From: Shinisaurus crocodilurus
Taxonomy: Eukaryota > Chordata > Lepidosauria > Squamata > Shinisauridae
Direction of reading: 5' to 3'
Assembly: GCA_021292165.1 (NCBI GenBank)
Contig: JAHFWL010000181.1
Coordinates: 266,523 to 330,522, forward strand
DNA length: 64,000 nt
Under the pieces are notes generated by a model that saw nothing but the letters and a program-made list of their open reading frames with translations, ran no database searches and had not been told where the DNA came from. This document shows, piece after piece, positions 21,701 through 29,734 of this stretch. A program made the translations under genes and the position numbers. The number at the start of each line of letters is the position of its first letter. The first letter of the stretch is position 1.

Positions 21701-22315
21701 CTTCCGAGTGAACATGCACAGGCTTCCAGGCCAGGTCTGGAGGACAAGAATCATTTAAGAGAGTCCAAAGGGATTTGAAACGGGGGGGGGGGGGAGAGGA
21801 AGAGAAAGATCCCTTCGCATGGTTCTCGACTGTGGGCTGGACCTCCCTGGGCTGGGCTGGGTTTAGAGACACAGCACCCCTTTCTTCCGTGTGCGGGAGC
21901 CTCTGAGCATACACAGAGCCCCTTCCGTCTCTGTGCAGCAGCCTTTGAGCGTACAGAGAGTCCCTCCGTCCCTGCGTTGGGTGTCCCTCTGAGCATACAG
22001 AGGGCCCCTCCTGTCCCTGCGCTAGAGTCCCTCTGAGCATACACAGAGAGTCCCTCCTGCCTAGGCGGCAGAAGCCCCGCTGGGCATACACAGAGAGCCC
22101 CTCCCGTCCCTGATTTACAACCAGACCGCACCCCGAGCAGCCTTTCCCAACCTTGCCCCCCTCCCAGATGCTCCCGGACTACAGTTCCCATCATCCCCAT
22201 GCAGCGCGTGCAGGGCGACTCACTATCTCTCCCGGCAGCCCGGGCAGCGGTACTTGGCGGCGCCCGGGCCGGCTTCCCCGCACACGACGCAGCCTCCGCC
22301 GCTCGCCCGCCGCAT
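15512..22315 (-). CDS. ZNHIT3: ZNHIT3, zinc finger HIT domain-containing protein 3 (complete, five coding exons)
   Basis: ZNHIT3 is a nuclear assembly factor for box C/D snoRNPs, working with NUFIP1; it was also found as thyroid receptor interactor TRIP3. Exons in transcript order: 22224-22315, 21246-21277, 19899-19991, 18192-18272, 15512-15702. All have GT-AG borders and compatible phases, giving 489 bp and 162 residues (human 155 as I recall). The HIT finger has all eight ligands: C9, C12, C24, C27, C32, C36, H40 and C44. A Pro-rich then charged linker follows, and the conserved C-terminal block reads [14 protein letters not shown], then [15 protein letters not shown]. The ATG at 22315 has a GGCGGCC context, lies in a CpG-rich segment and follows an Ala-type repeat. 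Last exon converges on MYO19. Confidence 0.95.
15866..16088 (+). mobile_element. MIR-like SINE (ZNHIT3 last intron)
   Basis: GTCGTGGTTGGAGTGGGGAC to ATAAATAAATAAAAATAAG; antisense to ZNHIT3. Confidence 0.85.
16118..16247. mobile_element. Palindromic MITE family B (ZNHIT3 last intron)
   Basis: CTACCTTTCCCCAAATTGATG to CCAAGTTGGGGGAAGACTG with central GCAGCTCCCAGTATTCCCA and its inverted copy. Confidence 0.7.
16380..16606 (-). mobile_element. MIR-like SINE (ZNHIT3 last intron)
   Basis: TTTATATCCTGCCTTTTTTCC to CCAACCACTACACCACACTG, sense to ZNHIT3. Confidence 0.85.
16812..16955. mobile_element. Palindromic MITE family B, diverged (ZNHIT3 last intron)
   Basis: CGGCCTCTCCCAAGCTGG, GGACTACAACAACCGTCATC and a degraded inverted half ending GGAGGGCTGGAGAGA. 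Confidence 0.65.
17018..17087. mobile_element. Palindromic MITE family A, copy 4 (internally deleted)
   Basis: 70 bp only: most of one arm is missing. Flanked by a perfect CCCTAGAA duplication (17010-17017, 17088-17095). It lies in the last ZNHIT3 intron. Confidence 0.9.
17300..17590. repeat. Relative of the 12304-12592 repeat, reversed (ZNHIT3 last intron)
   Basis: GTGGTGGGTGGAGTCAAAGG, GGCATTTCAACCTTTTAGGA, GCACAAAAGTTGGGAAGCCA. Confidence 0.6.
17592..17980 (+). mobile_element. CR1 LINE 3' fragment (ZNHIT3 last intron)
   Basis: GGGTCATCCCATGAAGCTGA to CCTTGGTCTGATCCAGCAGG. Confidence 0.82.
18192..18272 (-). CDS. ZNHIT3: ZNHIT3 coding exon 4
   Basis: This 81 bp exon encodes [17 protein letters not shown] then [10 protein letters not shown], acidic and aligned to the human SDEEEDRVSLQNLKNLG stretch as I recall it. 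Donor GTAAGC. Confidence 0.92.
18275..19340. other. ZNHIT3 intron between exons 3 and 4, largely unannotated
   Basis: A poly-G run (about 18588-18601) and AT-rich sequence. Apart from this I recognise no repeat or exon between 18600 and 19340. Confidence 0.5.
19362..19705 (+). mobile_element. CR1 LINE fragment split by MITE A (ZNHIT3 intron)
   Basis: ACACCAGTTGCTGGGGAACA to GAATGCTGGACTAGAGG, resuming after the MITE with GGGTCTGATCCAGCATC. Confidence 0.85.
19527..19661. mobile_element. Palindromic MITE family A, copy 5 (inside a CR1 fragment)
   Basis: 135 bp hairpin with a perfect GACTAGAG duplication (19519-19526, 19662-19669). The duplicated octamer is part of the CR1 sequence on both sides, so the order of events is clear. 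It lies in a ZNHIT3 intron. Confidence 0.92.
19899..19991 (-). CDS. ZNHIT3: ZNHIT3 coding exon 3
   Basis: This 93 bp exon follows acceptor TTTGAGCAG. It encodes [20 protein letters not shown] then [13 protein letters not shown]44 is the last zinc ligand. The linker differs from mammals but is in frame on both sides. Donor GTATTT is weak. Confidence 0.88.
20250..20576. mobile_element. Complex palindromic element, family D (ZNHIT3 intron 2 to upstream of exon 3)
   Basis: CTGGGTTCAGACAACCCGAT starts and TGTTGTCTGAACCCAGTCA ends it; the same motif occurs inverted inside twice (20336-20352, 20468-20484), so two or three copies are nested. Central AACCATGGTTTGTTAGC arms are also inverted. Confidence 0.85.
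20908..20990 (+). mobile_element. tRNA-like SINE head fragment
   Basis: ATCTAACCATTAAGGCGTCA and B-box GGGTTCGAATCCTCGCTCGG, then GCCAGTCTCTCC. A SINE head, not a tRNA gene: no 3' acceptor half. Confidence 0.6.
21246..21277 (-). CDS. ZNHIT3: ZNHIT3 coding exon 2 (32 bp)
   Basis: The acceptor is CTTTGTCGTTTCAG and the donor GTAGGC. It completes the Tyr codon and encodes [10 protein letters not shown], the second half of the zinc finger (C32, C36, H40). It is too short for ordinary ORF finding. Confidence 0.93.
21895..22115. repeat. Degenerate minisatellite, about 44 bp unit, five copies (ZNHIT3 intron 1)
   Basis: GAGCATACACAGAG-like motifs recur at about 21905, 21947, 21991, 22035 and 22082, each followed by CCCCTCC/GTCCCTG. 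The frames stay open on the minus strand by repetition; this is not a gene. Confidence 0.85.
22137..22205. mobile_element. Half copy of palindromic MITE family B (ZNHIT3 intron 1)
   Basis: CAGCCTTTCCCAACCTTGCC, then GGACTACAGTTCCCATCATC. Only the left arm is present; it ends about 20 bp from the exon 1 donor. Confidence 0.7.
22224..22315 (-). CDS. ZNHIT3: ZNHIT3 coding exon 1
   Basis: There are 30 codons plus TA before a GTGAGT donor. It begins [20 protein letters not shown] and ends [10 protein letters not shown], giving the first four zinc ligands. The split Tyr codon (TA|T) joins exon 2. Confidence 0.94.
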
Positions 22316-22483
22316 GGCCGCCGCCGCCGCCGGCTTCCCCGCCGCCCCACGTGGTCGCCCCCTCCCTCGCCCGCCCCCCGGGCGTGGCTCCCGCGCGGCC
22401 AGGCCTGCTCAGCAGACCGCTCGCTCCCTTCCTTCCTTCCAGAGGCGAAACCGGAGCGCGCTCGATTGCTAAGGCTGCAGGAG

Positions 22484-22485
<2 letters not shown>

Positions 22486-22526
<41 letters not shown>

Positions 22527-22548
22527 CGCGCGCGCGCGCGTGCGCACG
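22486..22548. repeat. Alternating GT then GC tract
   Basis: About 16 GT units run directly into about 11 GC units, ending TGCGCACG. Alternating purine-pyrimidine of this kind favours Z-DNA. It lies about 170 bp upstream of the ZNHIT3 ATG. Confidence 0.95.
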
Positions 22549-22611
22549 CCTTGGTTTCGGATTAAGCCGCTCGCGCCGCTTGCAACCGCCCGGAAAGAGG
22601 CGATGTGTTAG

Positions 22612-22613
<2 letters not shown>

Positions 22614-22646
<33 letters not shown>
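22614..22646. repeat. AT dinucleotide tract
   Basis: About 16 AT units, self-complementary, about 300 bp upstream of the ZNHIT3 ATG. Confidence 0.95.
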
Positions 22647-22647
<1 letters not shown>

Positions 22648-22761
22648 CTTTTACAGCTATTTTATGCGCGGGCATTGAATGGCTTTTAATGGCATGGGGG
22701 GGGGCTTATGTCAGCTGTTTTTTTCCTCCTAACCGGTCTAGTTGCAAGTTTAGGCAGAAAA

Positions 22762-22850
22762 AAGGCCTACAACTCCCAGCATGCCCCAGCCAGCATGGCT
22801 AATGGCGAAGGATTATGCGAGTTGTAGGCCAAAACATCTGCAGGGTCATA
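22762..22850. mobile_element. Palindromic MITE family A remnant upstream of ZNHIT3
   Basis: The two central arms (CTACAACTCCCAGCATGCCC and its reverse complement) remain; the termini are degraded. Confidence 0.65.
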
Positions 22851-22879
22851 AATCACACACACACACACTATTTATCCTA

Positions 22880-23180
22880 TTTCTTAGCCACCTTTCAAGG
22901 CCATATTATTCCCGAGGCAGTTTTACAGCATAAAAATGATACACTCGTTTGAATAAAATACTACAATGTTTTTGAATAAAATACAATTTCAAAAACATCC
23001 ATCAGCAGCAAATAAAATAAAGGTTTTAATTGAAAGCCAGGGAGAACAGATAAAAGTTTTTTAAAGCAGCCACGGAGGGGGGCAGCTGCACCTCTCTCAG
23101 GAGGAGAGGGGCCACCACTGAGAAGGCCCTCTCGCTGGTGCCCACCAACCCTGCTAATCCTGGTGGTGGCGGGTCCCACA
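22880..23180 (-). mobile_element. L2-like LINE fragment
   Basis: GAGAGGGGCCACCACTGAGA and GCTAATCCTGGTGGTGGCGG with an AT-rich end at 22880-23000. Confidence 0.6.
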
Positions 23181-23204
23181 AAAGAAGCTTCCACCTCAAA
23201 AAAC

Positions 23205-23275
23205 ATCCATGAGTCTTAAAGGTGCCACCAGACTCTCTCTTGCCTTTGCTGCGATAGACTAACATGCTTACCCCC
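23205..23275 (-). repeat. Inverted relative of the 48188-48300 repeat
   Basis: ATGAGTCTTAAAGGTGCCAC, CTGCGATAGACTAACATGCT. Confidence 0.55.
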
Positions 23276-23627
23276 TGGAAATCCTAACCCTGCTTTTATT
23301 TGGCAGCAAACCCCACTGACTGCAATAGTACATATCTTTCGGGGGAGAGTGCTAAGGGGTGGGGAACCCCAAAAACAGTGCAGCTGAGGACTCTGCATGT
23401 TCTGTTGCCACAGAATGCTGGTGGGGTGGGGGCAGAAAACTGGGGAAGGGGATGAGGGGATGAAATGGGAGTTTCCTGGAAGAGGAGGCGGCTGGCTCAC
23501 CGGAACCCTGACCAAGCACACTCCACGCTGCAAGGTTTTGTTGCAGCTCCCTCTTGTCAATGGCCGTCATCCATGAGAGCTAAATGGAACCTCCATTTTC
23601 AGGGGTGGTATACCTCTCTAAACACCA

Positions 23628-23782
23628 GATGCTTAGAGCTGAGTGACCGATTGCACGCAGAAGAGCCCGGTTCAGTCCCTGACATCTCCAGGTAAAAAGA
23701 TCTGGTTGCTTCCTGGCATGAGACCCTGGAGAGACCCTGTCAGTCAGAAAGAAGACAATACTGGGCTAGATGAAAATAAACA
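23628..23782 (+). mobile_element. Sauria-like SINE, diverged, followed by a CR1-like tail
   Basis: GTTCAGTCCCTGACATCTCC, ATGAGACCCTGGAGAGACC, AGACAATACTGGGCTAGATG. A CR1-like end (GGGTTAGACTCGATAGCCTT, to 23850) follows. Confidence 0.68.
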
Positions 23783-23947
23783 GCTGTGAAGGGGTTAGAC
23801 TCGATAGCCTTGTAGGATCCTTCCAATTTTATGATCTATGAAATCTATAAAAGATGTGGATTACACCGGCTGTTACCACTGCTCCTTGGTTTTGCATCTC
23901 ACATTTAGGAATATTTATTTATTTAATAGATTTATATTAATAAATGT

Positions 23948-24196
23948 ATATTTATGTATTATTTATTTATTATATTTATATCCCACCTTTTTTTTTCCCT
24001 GCAAGGAACAAGGTGGCTTACATAATCCTCCTCTTCTCCATTTTATCCTCACAACAACCCTGTGAGGTAGGTTAGGCTGAGAGTCAATGACTGGCCCAAA
24101 GTCACCCAGTGAGCTTCATGGCCAAGTGGGGACTAGAACCCGGATATGTCCCAAGTCCCGGTCCAACACTCTTAAGCACCACACCACGCTGGCTCT
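23948..24196 (-). mobile_element. MIR-like SINE
   Basis: Full copy, TATTTATTATATTTATATCCC to CACCACACCACGCTGGCTC. Confidence 0.86.
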
Positions 24197-24533
24197 TGTA
24201 TACCACTGTCCATATTTTTAAAATATCTTTAAGCGGTTTACAAGAAAATTGGACACATTAAAATACATCATGATATGCATTAAAATACAATTAAAATACA
24301 TAATACTAAAACATTTACGTACATAAAACATTAATAAAAGTATTATTTGGTTTATTTTTGATGATTTTATATTCATTTTATATCGATTTTAAATTGTTGG
24401 GTAAGTTACCTTGGACATTCATGTCAAAGTAAAGGCGGGATACACATTTTGTGTGTGTGTGTTGTTTTTAAGAAAAGGAATAGATTCATAGATTCATAGA
24501 TATAGTTGTGGCATACGGGGGAAAATACAACTA

Positions 24534-24796
24534 CAGTAATACCTTGGATTGCAAGTAACTTGGTCTGAGAGCGTTTTGCAAGACAAGCAAATTTTTTAAA
24601 TAAATTTTGACTTGATAAACAAGCGACATCTTGCAAGACAAGTAGTCGTAGGGATGTAACCACTCGCCTCGAGCGGGCGTAGCAGGCCGAAATCGGCCCT
24701 GCTCATACCCGCCAGAGACTCGCTTTGATATAAGAGTGTTTTGGATTACAAGCACGGTTCCGGAACGAATTATGCTCGCAATCCAAGGTATTACCG
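24534..24796. mobile_element. Second Tigger/mariner-type MITE of the same family
   Basis: CAGTAATACCTTGGATTG start, inverted end with one mismatch in the last triplet, TA on both sides. It matches 5148-5402 in reverse orientation but carries a different GC-rich centre (about 24650-24720). Confidence 0.82.
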
Positions 24797-24860
24797 TAGA
24801 TGCTAACGGGGAGGATGATAAAGAGGAGAAAATGTGATCAAGGTGTGGCTGTCTGAATGC

Positions 24861-25087
24861 AAAAGAAGACCAGGCTATTATTTCACCTTTAATAGTTGTG
24901 CAGAAGGGCTATTGTACCTTTAGAGTGCAATCCTATGCATGTTTAGACAGAGGGGGAAAAACTTACAACTGAGGCATGCTGGGAGCTGTAGAGCTTTTTT
25001 CTGTCTAAGCATGCATAGGATTGCACTCTAAAGGTACAATAGCCCTTCTGCACAGCTATTAAAGGTGCAATAGCCTGGTCTTCTTAA
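24861..25087. mobile_element. Long inverted repeat around MITE family C
   Basis: Arms of about 85-90 bp (24861-24951 and 25003-25087), imperfect, run from AAGAAGACCAGGCTATT through CACCTTTAATAGTTGTGCAG to GCAATCCTATGCATG. Longer than other family C copies. Confidence 0.82.
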
Positions 25088-25250
25088 CAGTTGTGCAGAA
25101 GGGCTGCTGTACCTTTAACAGTTGTGCAGAAGGGCTACTGTACCTTTAACAGTTGTGCAGAAGGGCTACTGTACCTTTAACAGTTGTGCAGAAGGGCTAC
25201 TGTACCTTTAATAGTTGCGCAGAAGGGCTACTGCACCTTCAGTGGTTGTG
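25085..25250. repeat. Minisatellite, 31 bp unit, about 5 copies
   Basis: The unit TTTAACAGTTGTGCAGAAGG plus GCTACTGTACC repeats head to tail with few changes, and matches the arm of the adjacent inverted repeat, from which it seems to have expanded. Confidence 0.9.
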
Positions 25251-25766
25251 CAGAAATTTTCCTCTTCTTCAGAAAGCTTCAATAGCTGTGTCCCCTTTTG
25301 CATCCAGCCACTGTACATCAAAGCAAGAATGGGGTGAGGAGATACACACACACACACACACTCCAGTTCTTTGGCGGGTTACCTTTGAGGCTGGATGGTG
25401 AGGCCAATCCCCGTTAAAAATGCTAACGTTTAGCAATCTGTAAACACTGTGAACACAGCCATCTCTTGTTCATTGATGCACCAGCAAATTAAATTAATTA
25501 CGGCAAGCTTGGCCTTTCTCAGATAAGGCTTAATGATACCGAAAGAAAGAATTACATTTATTAAATCAACAGGGCCAAAGCAAACAACACGCCTTCCCAC
25601 GTCAGCTCAAATGTTAGGGGGGGGGGGCAGGGAACAAGTTGGTCTTAATCAAAAACATCTTGAAGACCGCAGTCTCCTAGACTCCTACTCACTTACCTAG
25701 GAGGGACTCCCATTGAACTCAATAGGGCCTACTATTCACACTTAACCCATAAGCCTGCTCTCCCTA

Positions 25767-25892
25767 GCGTGGTGCCATCTGGATACGTTGGACTAGAATG
25801 ACTCCCATTCTCCTCAGTCAGCACAGCCATGATAGCTGTGGATAATGGGAGTTGTAGTCCAGAACATCTGGCGGGCACGAGGCTGGAGAAAG
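25767..25892. mobile_element. Palindromic MITE family B
   Basis: GTGCCATCTGGATACGTTGG to GGAGTTGTAGTCCAGAACAT and GCACGAGGCTGGAGAAAG. Terminal trinucleotides are eroded. Confidence 0.7.
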
Positions 25893-26030
25893 ATGCCATG
25901 GGCCACTCCAACACTGATCAAAAGCACATTATCAAAGGTTGCCCATGCATCACACAAAAGTTTTGATGTACCTTTTATTTATTTTCAAATCACGCCCTTT
26001 CAAATGAATACAAAGATTTCAGCAATGCAA

Positions 26031-26266
26031 TTTATTTATTATATTTATATCCTGCCTTTTTTCTGTCTTGCAACTTGCAAGGAACCCAAGGCAGCTTATA
26101 TAATCCTCCTCTCCATTTTTATCCTCACAACAACCCTGTGAGGTAGGTTAGGTTGAGAGTCAGCAGCTGGCCCAGTCACCCAGGGAGCTTCATGGCTGAG
26201 CGGGGACTAGAACCCGGATCTCCCAAGTCCCAGTCCAACACTCTCACCACTATGCCACACTGACTC
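26031..26266 (-). mobile_element. MIR-like SINE
   Basis: Full copy; a small duplication (CTTGCAACTTGCAAGG) sits in the tail. Confidence 0.86.
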
Positions 26267-26444
26267 TGTATATTTATATATAGCTCTATTAAGACAGTAT
26301 GTTGCAAACTCCTAATATATGAACTGAAGCACAGCTCCACGCCACCCTAAATTAAACTGGAGGCACACTTTACTCCTACACTCAAAAAGGTTTACATCTA
26401 AGAACACAAAAAGAGCCCGAATGGATAAGGCCACAAGTCCAATT

Positions 26445-26540
26445 ACAGCTGCAATGATTCTATACCCGCTCACTTGGAAGTAAGCCTCATTGAACTCAGT
26501 GGGGCTTACTTCTGAGCTGGCACGGATAGGATTGTGTTGT
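26445..26540. repeat. Short dispersed repeat, same family as 29590-29690
   Basis: AAGTAAGCCTCATTGAACTC, GGGGCTTACTTCTGAGCTGG, ACGGATAGGATTGTG. Confidence 0.65.
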
Positions 26541-26615
26541 CCAGGAATTTAACCCCATTCAAAACCATGTAAGCCAGTGGCTGCCCCCCACATCTTGTGG
26601 AAGCGCATCCGTAAA

Positions 26616-26723
26616 TCAGCCATCCTCAACCTGGCACCCTCCATACATATTGGGACTACAACTCCTATCATCCATGGGGATAATAGGAATTGCAATCCAA
26701 CACCGGGTTGAAGAAGGCTGCCG
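26616..26723. mobile_element. Palindromic MITE family B
   Basis: CAGCCATCCTCAACCTGGCA to CCGGGTTGAAGAAGGCTG, with an inverted pair around CCTATCATCCATGGGGAT. Confidence 0.75.
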
Positions 26724-26749
26724 TAGATGATGGACTGTGTTGTATTTAG

Positions 26750-26955
26750 AGGAGGGGTGGGGAACCGTCAGCCCGGCGGCCAAATCCAACCCCCTTGGAG
26801 TCTCAATCCAGCCCTGTGGGATTCCCTAGATGGCCACGCCCCTTTACACTGGCCCCACCCCCTTTCCCCCAACCACCGATCAATTGGTGCTTTCCCGGCT
26901 TCTGTGCAGTTCCCCCCCCCCCTTCTAAAAGCTAGAAATGCCTCTCCCAATTCTT
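26750..26955. repeat. Relative of the 12304-12592 repeat
   Basis: GGAGGGGTGGGGAACCGTCA, ACCACCGATCAATTGGTGC, CTTCTGTGCAGTTCCCC. Confidence 0.65.
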
Positions 26956-26987
26956 AATTACGGACAGTAAGAGCTTTAAGCTAAAAT

Positions 26988-27679
26988 CAGGGATGGGGAC
27001 TCGGACTCGAGGACTCGACTCGTGAGTTGGACTGAGTCCCCCCTCTGACTCGACTCGGACTCGAGTCCCAATATTTTTAATGGGACTCGAGACTCGACTC
27101 GGGACTCGAGACCAAGGACTCGTCAACATCCCTGGGCTGTTGACGAGTCTTCTGGCTGTGCCAGAAGGAGCGCGATCACCGGTGAAGAGCGCATGGAAGC
27201 GAGGCGCACCGCTGCTCGGCCACTATGGACAGCTACCAGGAGCGCAGCCCCAACGATGTGTTGAGATTTATTTTGATTGATGTGTTGTTGTGGGGGGTTG
27301 GGGTTAGGGTCAGACATTTTGGGTTTGGCTGCCTCTGCCTGCCTGTTTGGGGTTCCCTGCCTCCTCTGCCTGCCTGGTTATTTTGGGTTTGTCTGCCTGG
27401 TCTGTTCTTGCCAAAATCAGTTGCAGAGTTTTGAAATAAAAAGGCACACTTGTGCCTAGAATTTATTTAAGCCACACATCTGAAGTAGCCTTATTTTGTT
27501 GGGGGGAAACCCCATTGATTTTAATAGGGACTCGTGGAGTCAGTTTTGGGAGTGACTCAGGACTCGTGACTCGTGAGTCACCATTTTGGACCAAGGACTC
27601 GGACTCGGACTCGAGACTCGGGTTCAAAGACTCGTGACTCGACTCGTGACTCGAGACCAAGGACTCTTCAACATCCCTG
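26988..27679 (+). mobile_element. Non-autonomous hAT element, 692 bp, with 8-bp target duplication
   Basis: CAGGGATG and CATCCCTG ends are flanked by GCTAAAAT at 26980-26987 and 27680-27687, a perfect duplication. It shares the GACTC-rich subterminal arrays and part of the interior with 32918-33922 in opposite orientation, but lacks the transposase dimerisation block: an internal-deletion derivative. Confidence 0.92.
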
Positions 27680-27975
27680 GCTAAAATATGCTGCCATTTA
27701 TTATTATTATTATTTGTATTTTAGCCCTGCGTATTGGCCTTGCCCACTCCTGGAATACGGCTCCTGAGAGCCTCTCCAAAACAGAATTCAGTCCCCAGAA
27801 GGAAAGTGCTCCCGCACCCCACCACTTAGATTGTATAAGACGGAGAGGAGATTTTCTCCTGGCTGGGAGAAAACTGATCAGAGGGCAAAGAGATGACAGG
27901 CAGCCATGCGTTCCTGCATGGGGAGTTTTTAAAGGTGCAATCCGATGCAAGTTTAGACAGGGGGGGAAAGGCCTA

Positions 27976-28146
27976 CAACTCTCCTCCTCTCCATCTTATC
28001 CTCACCACAACCCTGTGAGGTAGGTGAGGCTGAGAGTCGGCAACTGGCCCAAAGTCACCCCGTGAGCTTCATGGCTGAGTGGGGGACTGGAACCCGGATC
28101 GCCTGAGTCCCAGTCCAATGCTCCAACCACTAGGCCACACTGGCTC
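27976..28146 (-). mobile_element. MIR-like SINE part of the composite in MITE C
   Basis: CTCCTCCTCTCCATCTTATC to CACTAGGCCACACTGGCTC. The tail is cut off at the MITE junction. Confidence 0.82.
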
Positions 28147-28583
28147 GCCACACAATTATAAATACAAAAACATTAAAACTCAAAACACCATTAATTAACA
28201 AACAGCCAGTTTGTAGTCTAACAACACCTGGAGGGCCAAAGGTCCCTCACCCCCTGGGGTGTAGAGTATCTGAATAGGGGCCGGAGAGACTCAGGTTCCA
28301 ATCCCCCACTGGGCCATGGAGCTCTCAGTGGGTCACTCTCTCTCGGCCAGGCCTACCTCACAGGGTTGTGGCGTGGATTAAATAAGAGAAGGCAGAAAAC
28401 CACTCACACTGCCTCAAGCTCCTTGGAGGAGAAGTGGCATGTAAAAATATTTTTTTTAAAAAATGGGTTGGATCCAGATTTAAGCTGGATCTACTGTGCT
28501 GGCAGAAGTGGATTTCCTGCCCCTCCTTCCCACGACAGCCCTTCCAGTCCACTGAAAATGCTATGCAGTTAGATGCCCCAACC
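28147..28583. repeat. Second copy of the composite repeat's non-SINE part
   Basis: Collinear with 6310-6728, same orientation, from ATAAATACAAAAACATT to CAGTTAGATGCC. Confidence 0.8.
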
Positions 28584-28780
28584 GAATGCTGGGAGTTGTA
28601 GGCCTTATTTTCTGTCTAAGCTTGCATAGGATTGTGCCCTATCAATCAGATTCAATCAGATCACATGCAAAGACGGGGCAGAATTATCTGCATCTCCAGA
28701 GAGGGGTGGTTGGAAAAAGGCCAGCACAGTGACTCATACAGAGATGCCACAGGCATCCCTCCTCTCTTTGGGGATATTAT

Positions 28781-28947
28781 AGATTTCATAGATCATAGAG
28801 CTGGAAGGAGCCTACAAGGCTATCGAGTCCAACCCCCTGCTCAATGCAGGAAACTAGAGGAGGGGTCTCCCATCCAAGTCATAACCAGGCCTGACCCTGC
28901 TTAGCTTTCCACACTCAGACAAGCTGAGCCAGCGTAAGCCACAGGCC
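28781..28947 (-). mobile_element. 5S-rRNA-derived SINE with CR1-like tail
   Basis: Same structure as 8801-8970, with box C ATGACTTGGATGGGAGACC and a TCCAGCTCTATGATCTATG tail. It lies about 800 bp downstream of the GPCR stop. Confidence 0.85.
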
Positions 28948-28949
28948 TT

Positions 28950-29734
28950 ATTTATTGCCACATGCTACTGGGTCTTGTCTAGTTTAATTGCCTTCATCAA
29001 CTCATGTGAAAATAATTGCATTCATCAACTTAAGTGAAAATATATTTACGTTCCTAAATAAAAATAAAAGCAGTGCAAATATATTCTCTTTGTGTGCTTT
29101 TAAGATCTTGTTGCAAAATAAATTTGCCCACTCCCTGCCTCATAAGATAAGACAGTCATATGTGGGAGAGATATTAATACAAGCAAACATCTTTCTTTCT
29201 TCTGCCATTCATGTATTCTATTGAATAATAATCTGTAATGCCAAAGCGGAGGAGGAACAAGAGGAAGAAGAAATGAAGTCAGGAATACTGCTGTTATTCC
29301 AATCAGAAGAAACCCTTTTTGGACATCAGTTAAGCCATGGATTGAGTTTCTTCTGTCTGATCACTCACTCTGAAGGTAGTCCATATTTTAAAAAACCTTG
29401 TATTTCCGCCCTGAATAATCCTTTTCATCAATCCAACCACAGTTTTAAGTTTCGAAGTAGGATCCCGTTGTTGACAGGAGCGAATGAATCCCCTGCTTTC
29501 TTTTTGCTTGGGAACTGTCCGCCCAAACTGGTGCTGAAGGCGACCGACATTGATGTGCTGAAGACTCGAATCAGATCCCCAAAACAAAAGAGATTTCAGG
29601 CTGCAATCCTAATTACAGTACCTGGCAGTGAGTCCCATTGAATATAAAGGGGCTTACTTCTGAGTAGACATGGATAGGACTGCACCCTCCGCCATGGCCG
29701 ATGTGGATATCTCAAGGGAAACAAACACAGGGAC
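28950..29734. other. Sequence downstream of the GPCR
   Basis: AT-rich sequence not recognised as a repeat, except for the short family member at 29590-29690. It may include the receptor's 3' UTR. Several minus-strand AATAAA hexamers occur (for example near 29110 and 28940). Confidence 0.45.
29590..29690. repeat. Short dispersed repeat of the CTTACTTCTGAGTAGACATG type
   Basis: GAGTCCCATTGAATATAAAG, GGCTTACTTCTGAGTAGACA. Relatives at 10885-10965, 21105-21180, 25675-25740, 26445-26540 and 48475-48560. Confidence 0.65.

Larger units (their letters stand above)
22130..22600 (-). promoter_or_regulatory. ZNHIT3 CpG-rich promoter and first-exon segment
   Basis: The sequence is very GC- and CpG-rich around and upstream of the ATG, with several CGCCCGCC/GGGCGG-type GC-box cores between 22330 and 22420 and no TATA box. 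This fits a housekeeping start. The transcription start itself cannot be placed. Confidence 0.6.
27936..28640. mobile_element. MITE family C interrupted by a composite repeat
   Basis: The left arm (GGTGCAATCCGATGCAAGTT, 27936-27975) and right arm (GGGAGTTGTAGGCC to TTGCATAGGATTGTGCCCT, 28589-28640) are split by about 610 bp that also occurs at 6150-6728. Confidence 0.75.

Noticed and set aside
21840..22115. Repetitive minus ORF reading [14 protein letters not shown] units
   Set aside because: A product of the 44 bp minisatellite within a ZNHIT3 intron; no start context or splice support.
22151..22678. ORFs over the CpG-rich segment and GT/AT tracts
   Set aside because: Low-complexity frames open on both strands; only the ZNHIT3 first exon is supported.
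25085..25250. CRISPR-like array
   Set aside because: Units are directly adjacent with no unique spacers, in a vertebrate genome: a minisatellite.
27295..27315. Telomere-like GGGTTAGGGT
   Set aside because: A single occurrence inside the hAT element; no array.
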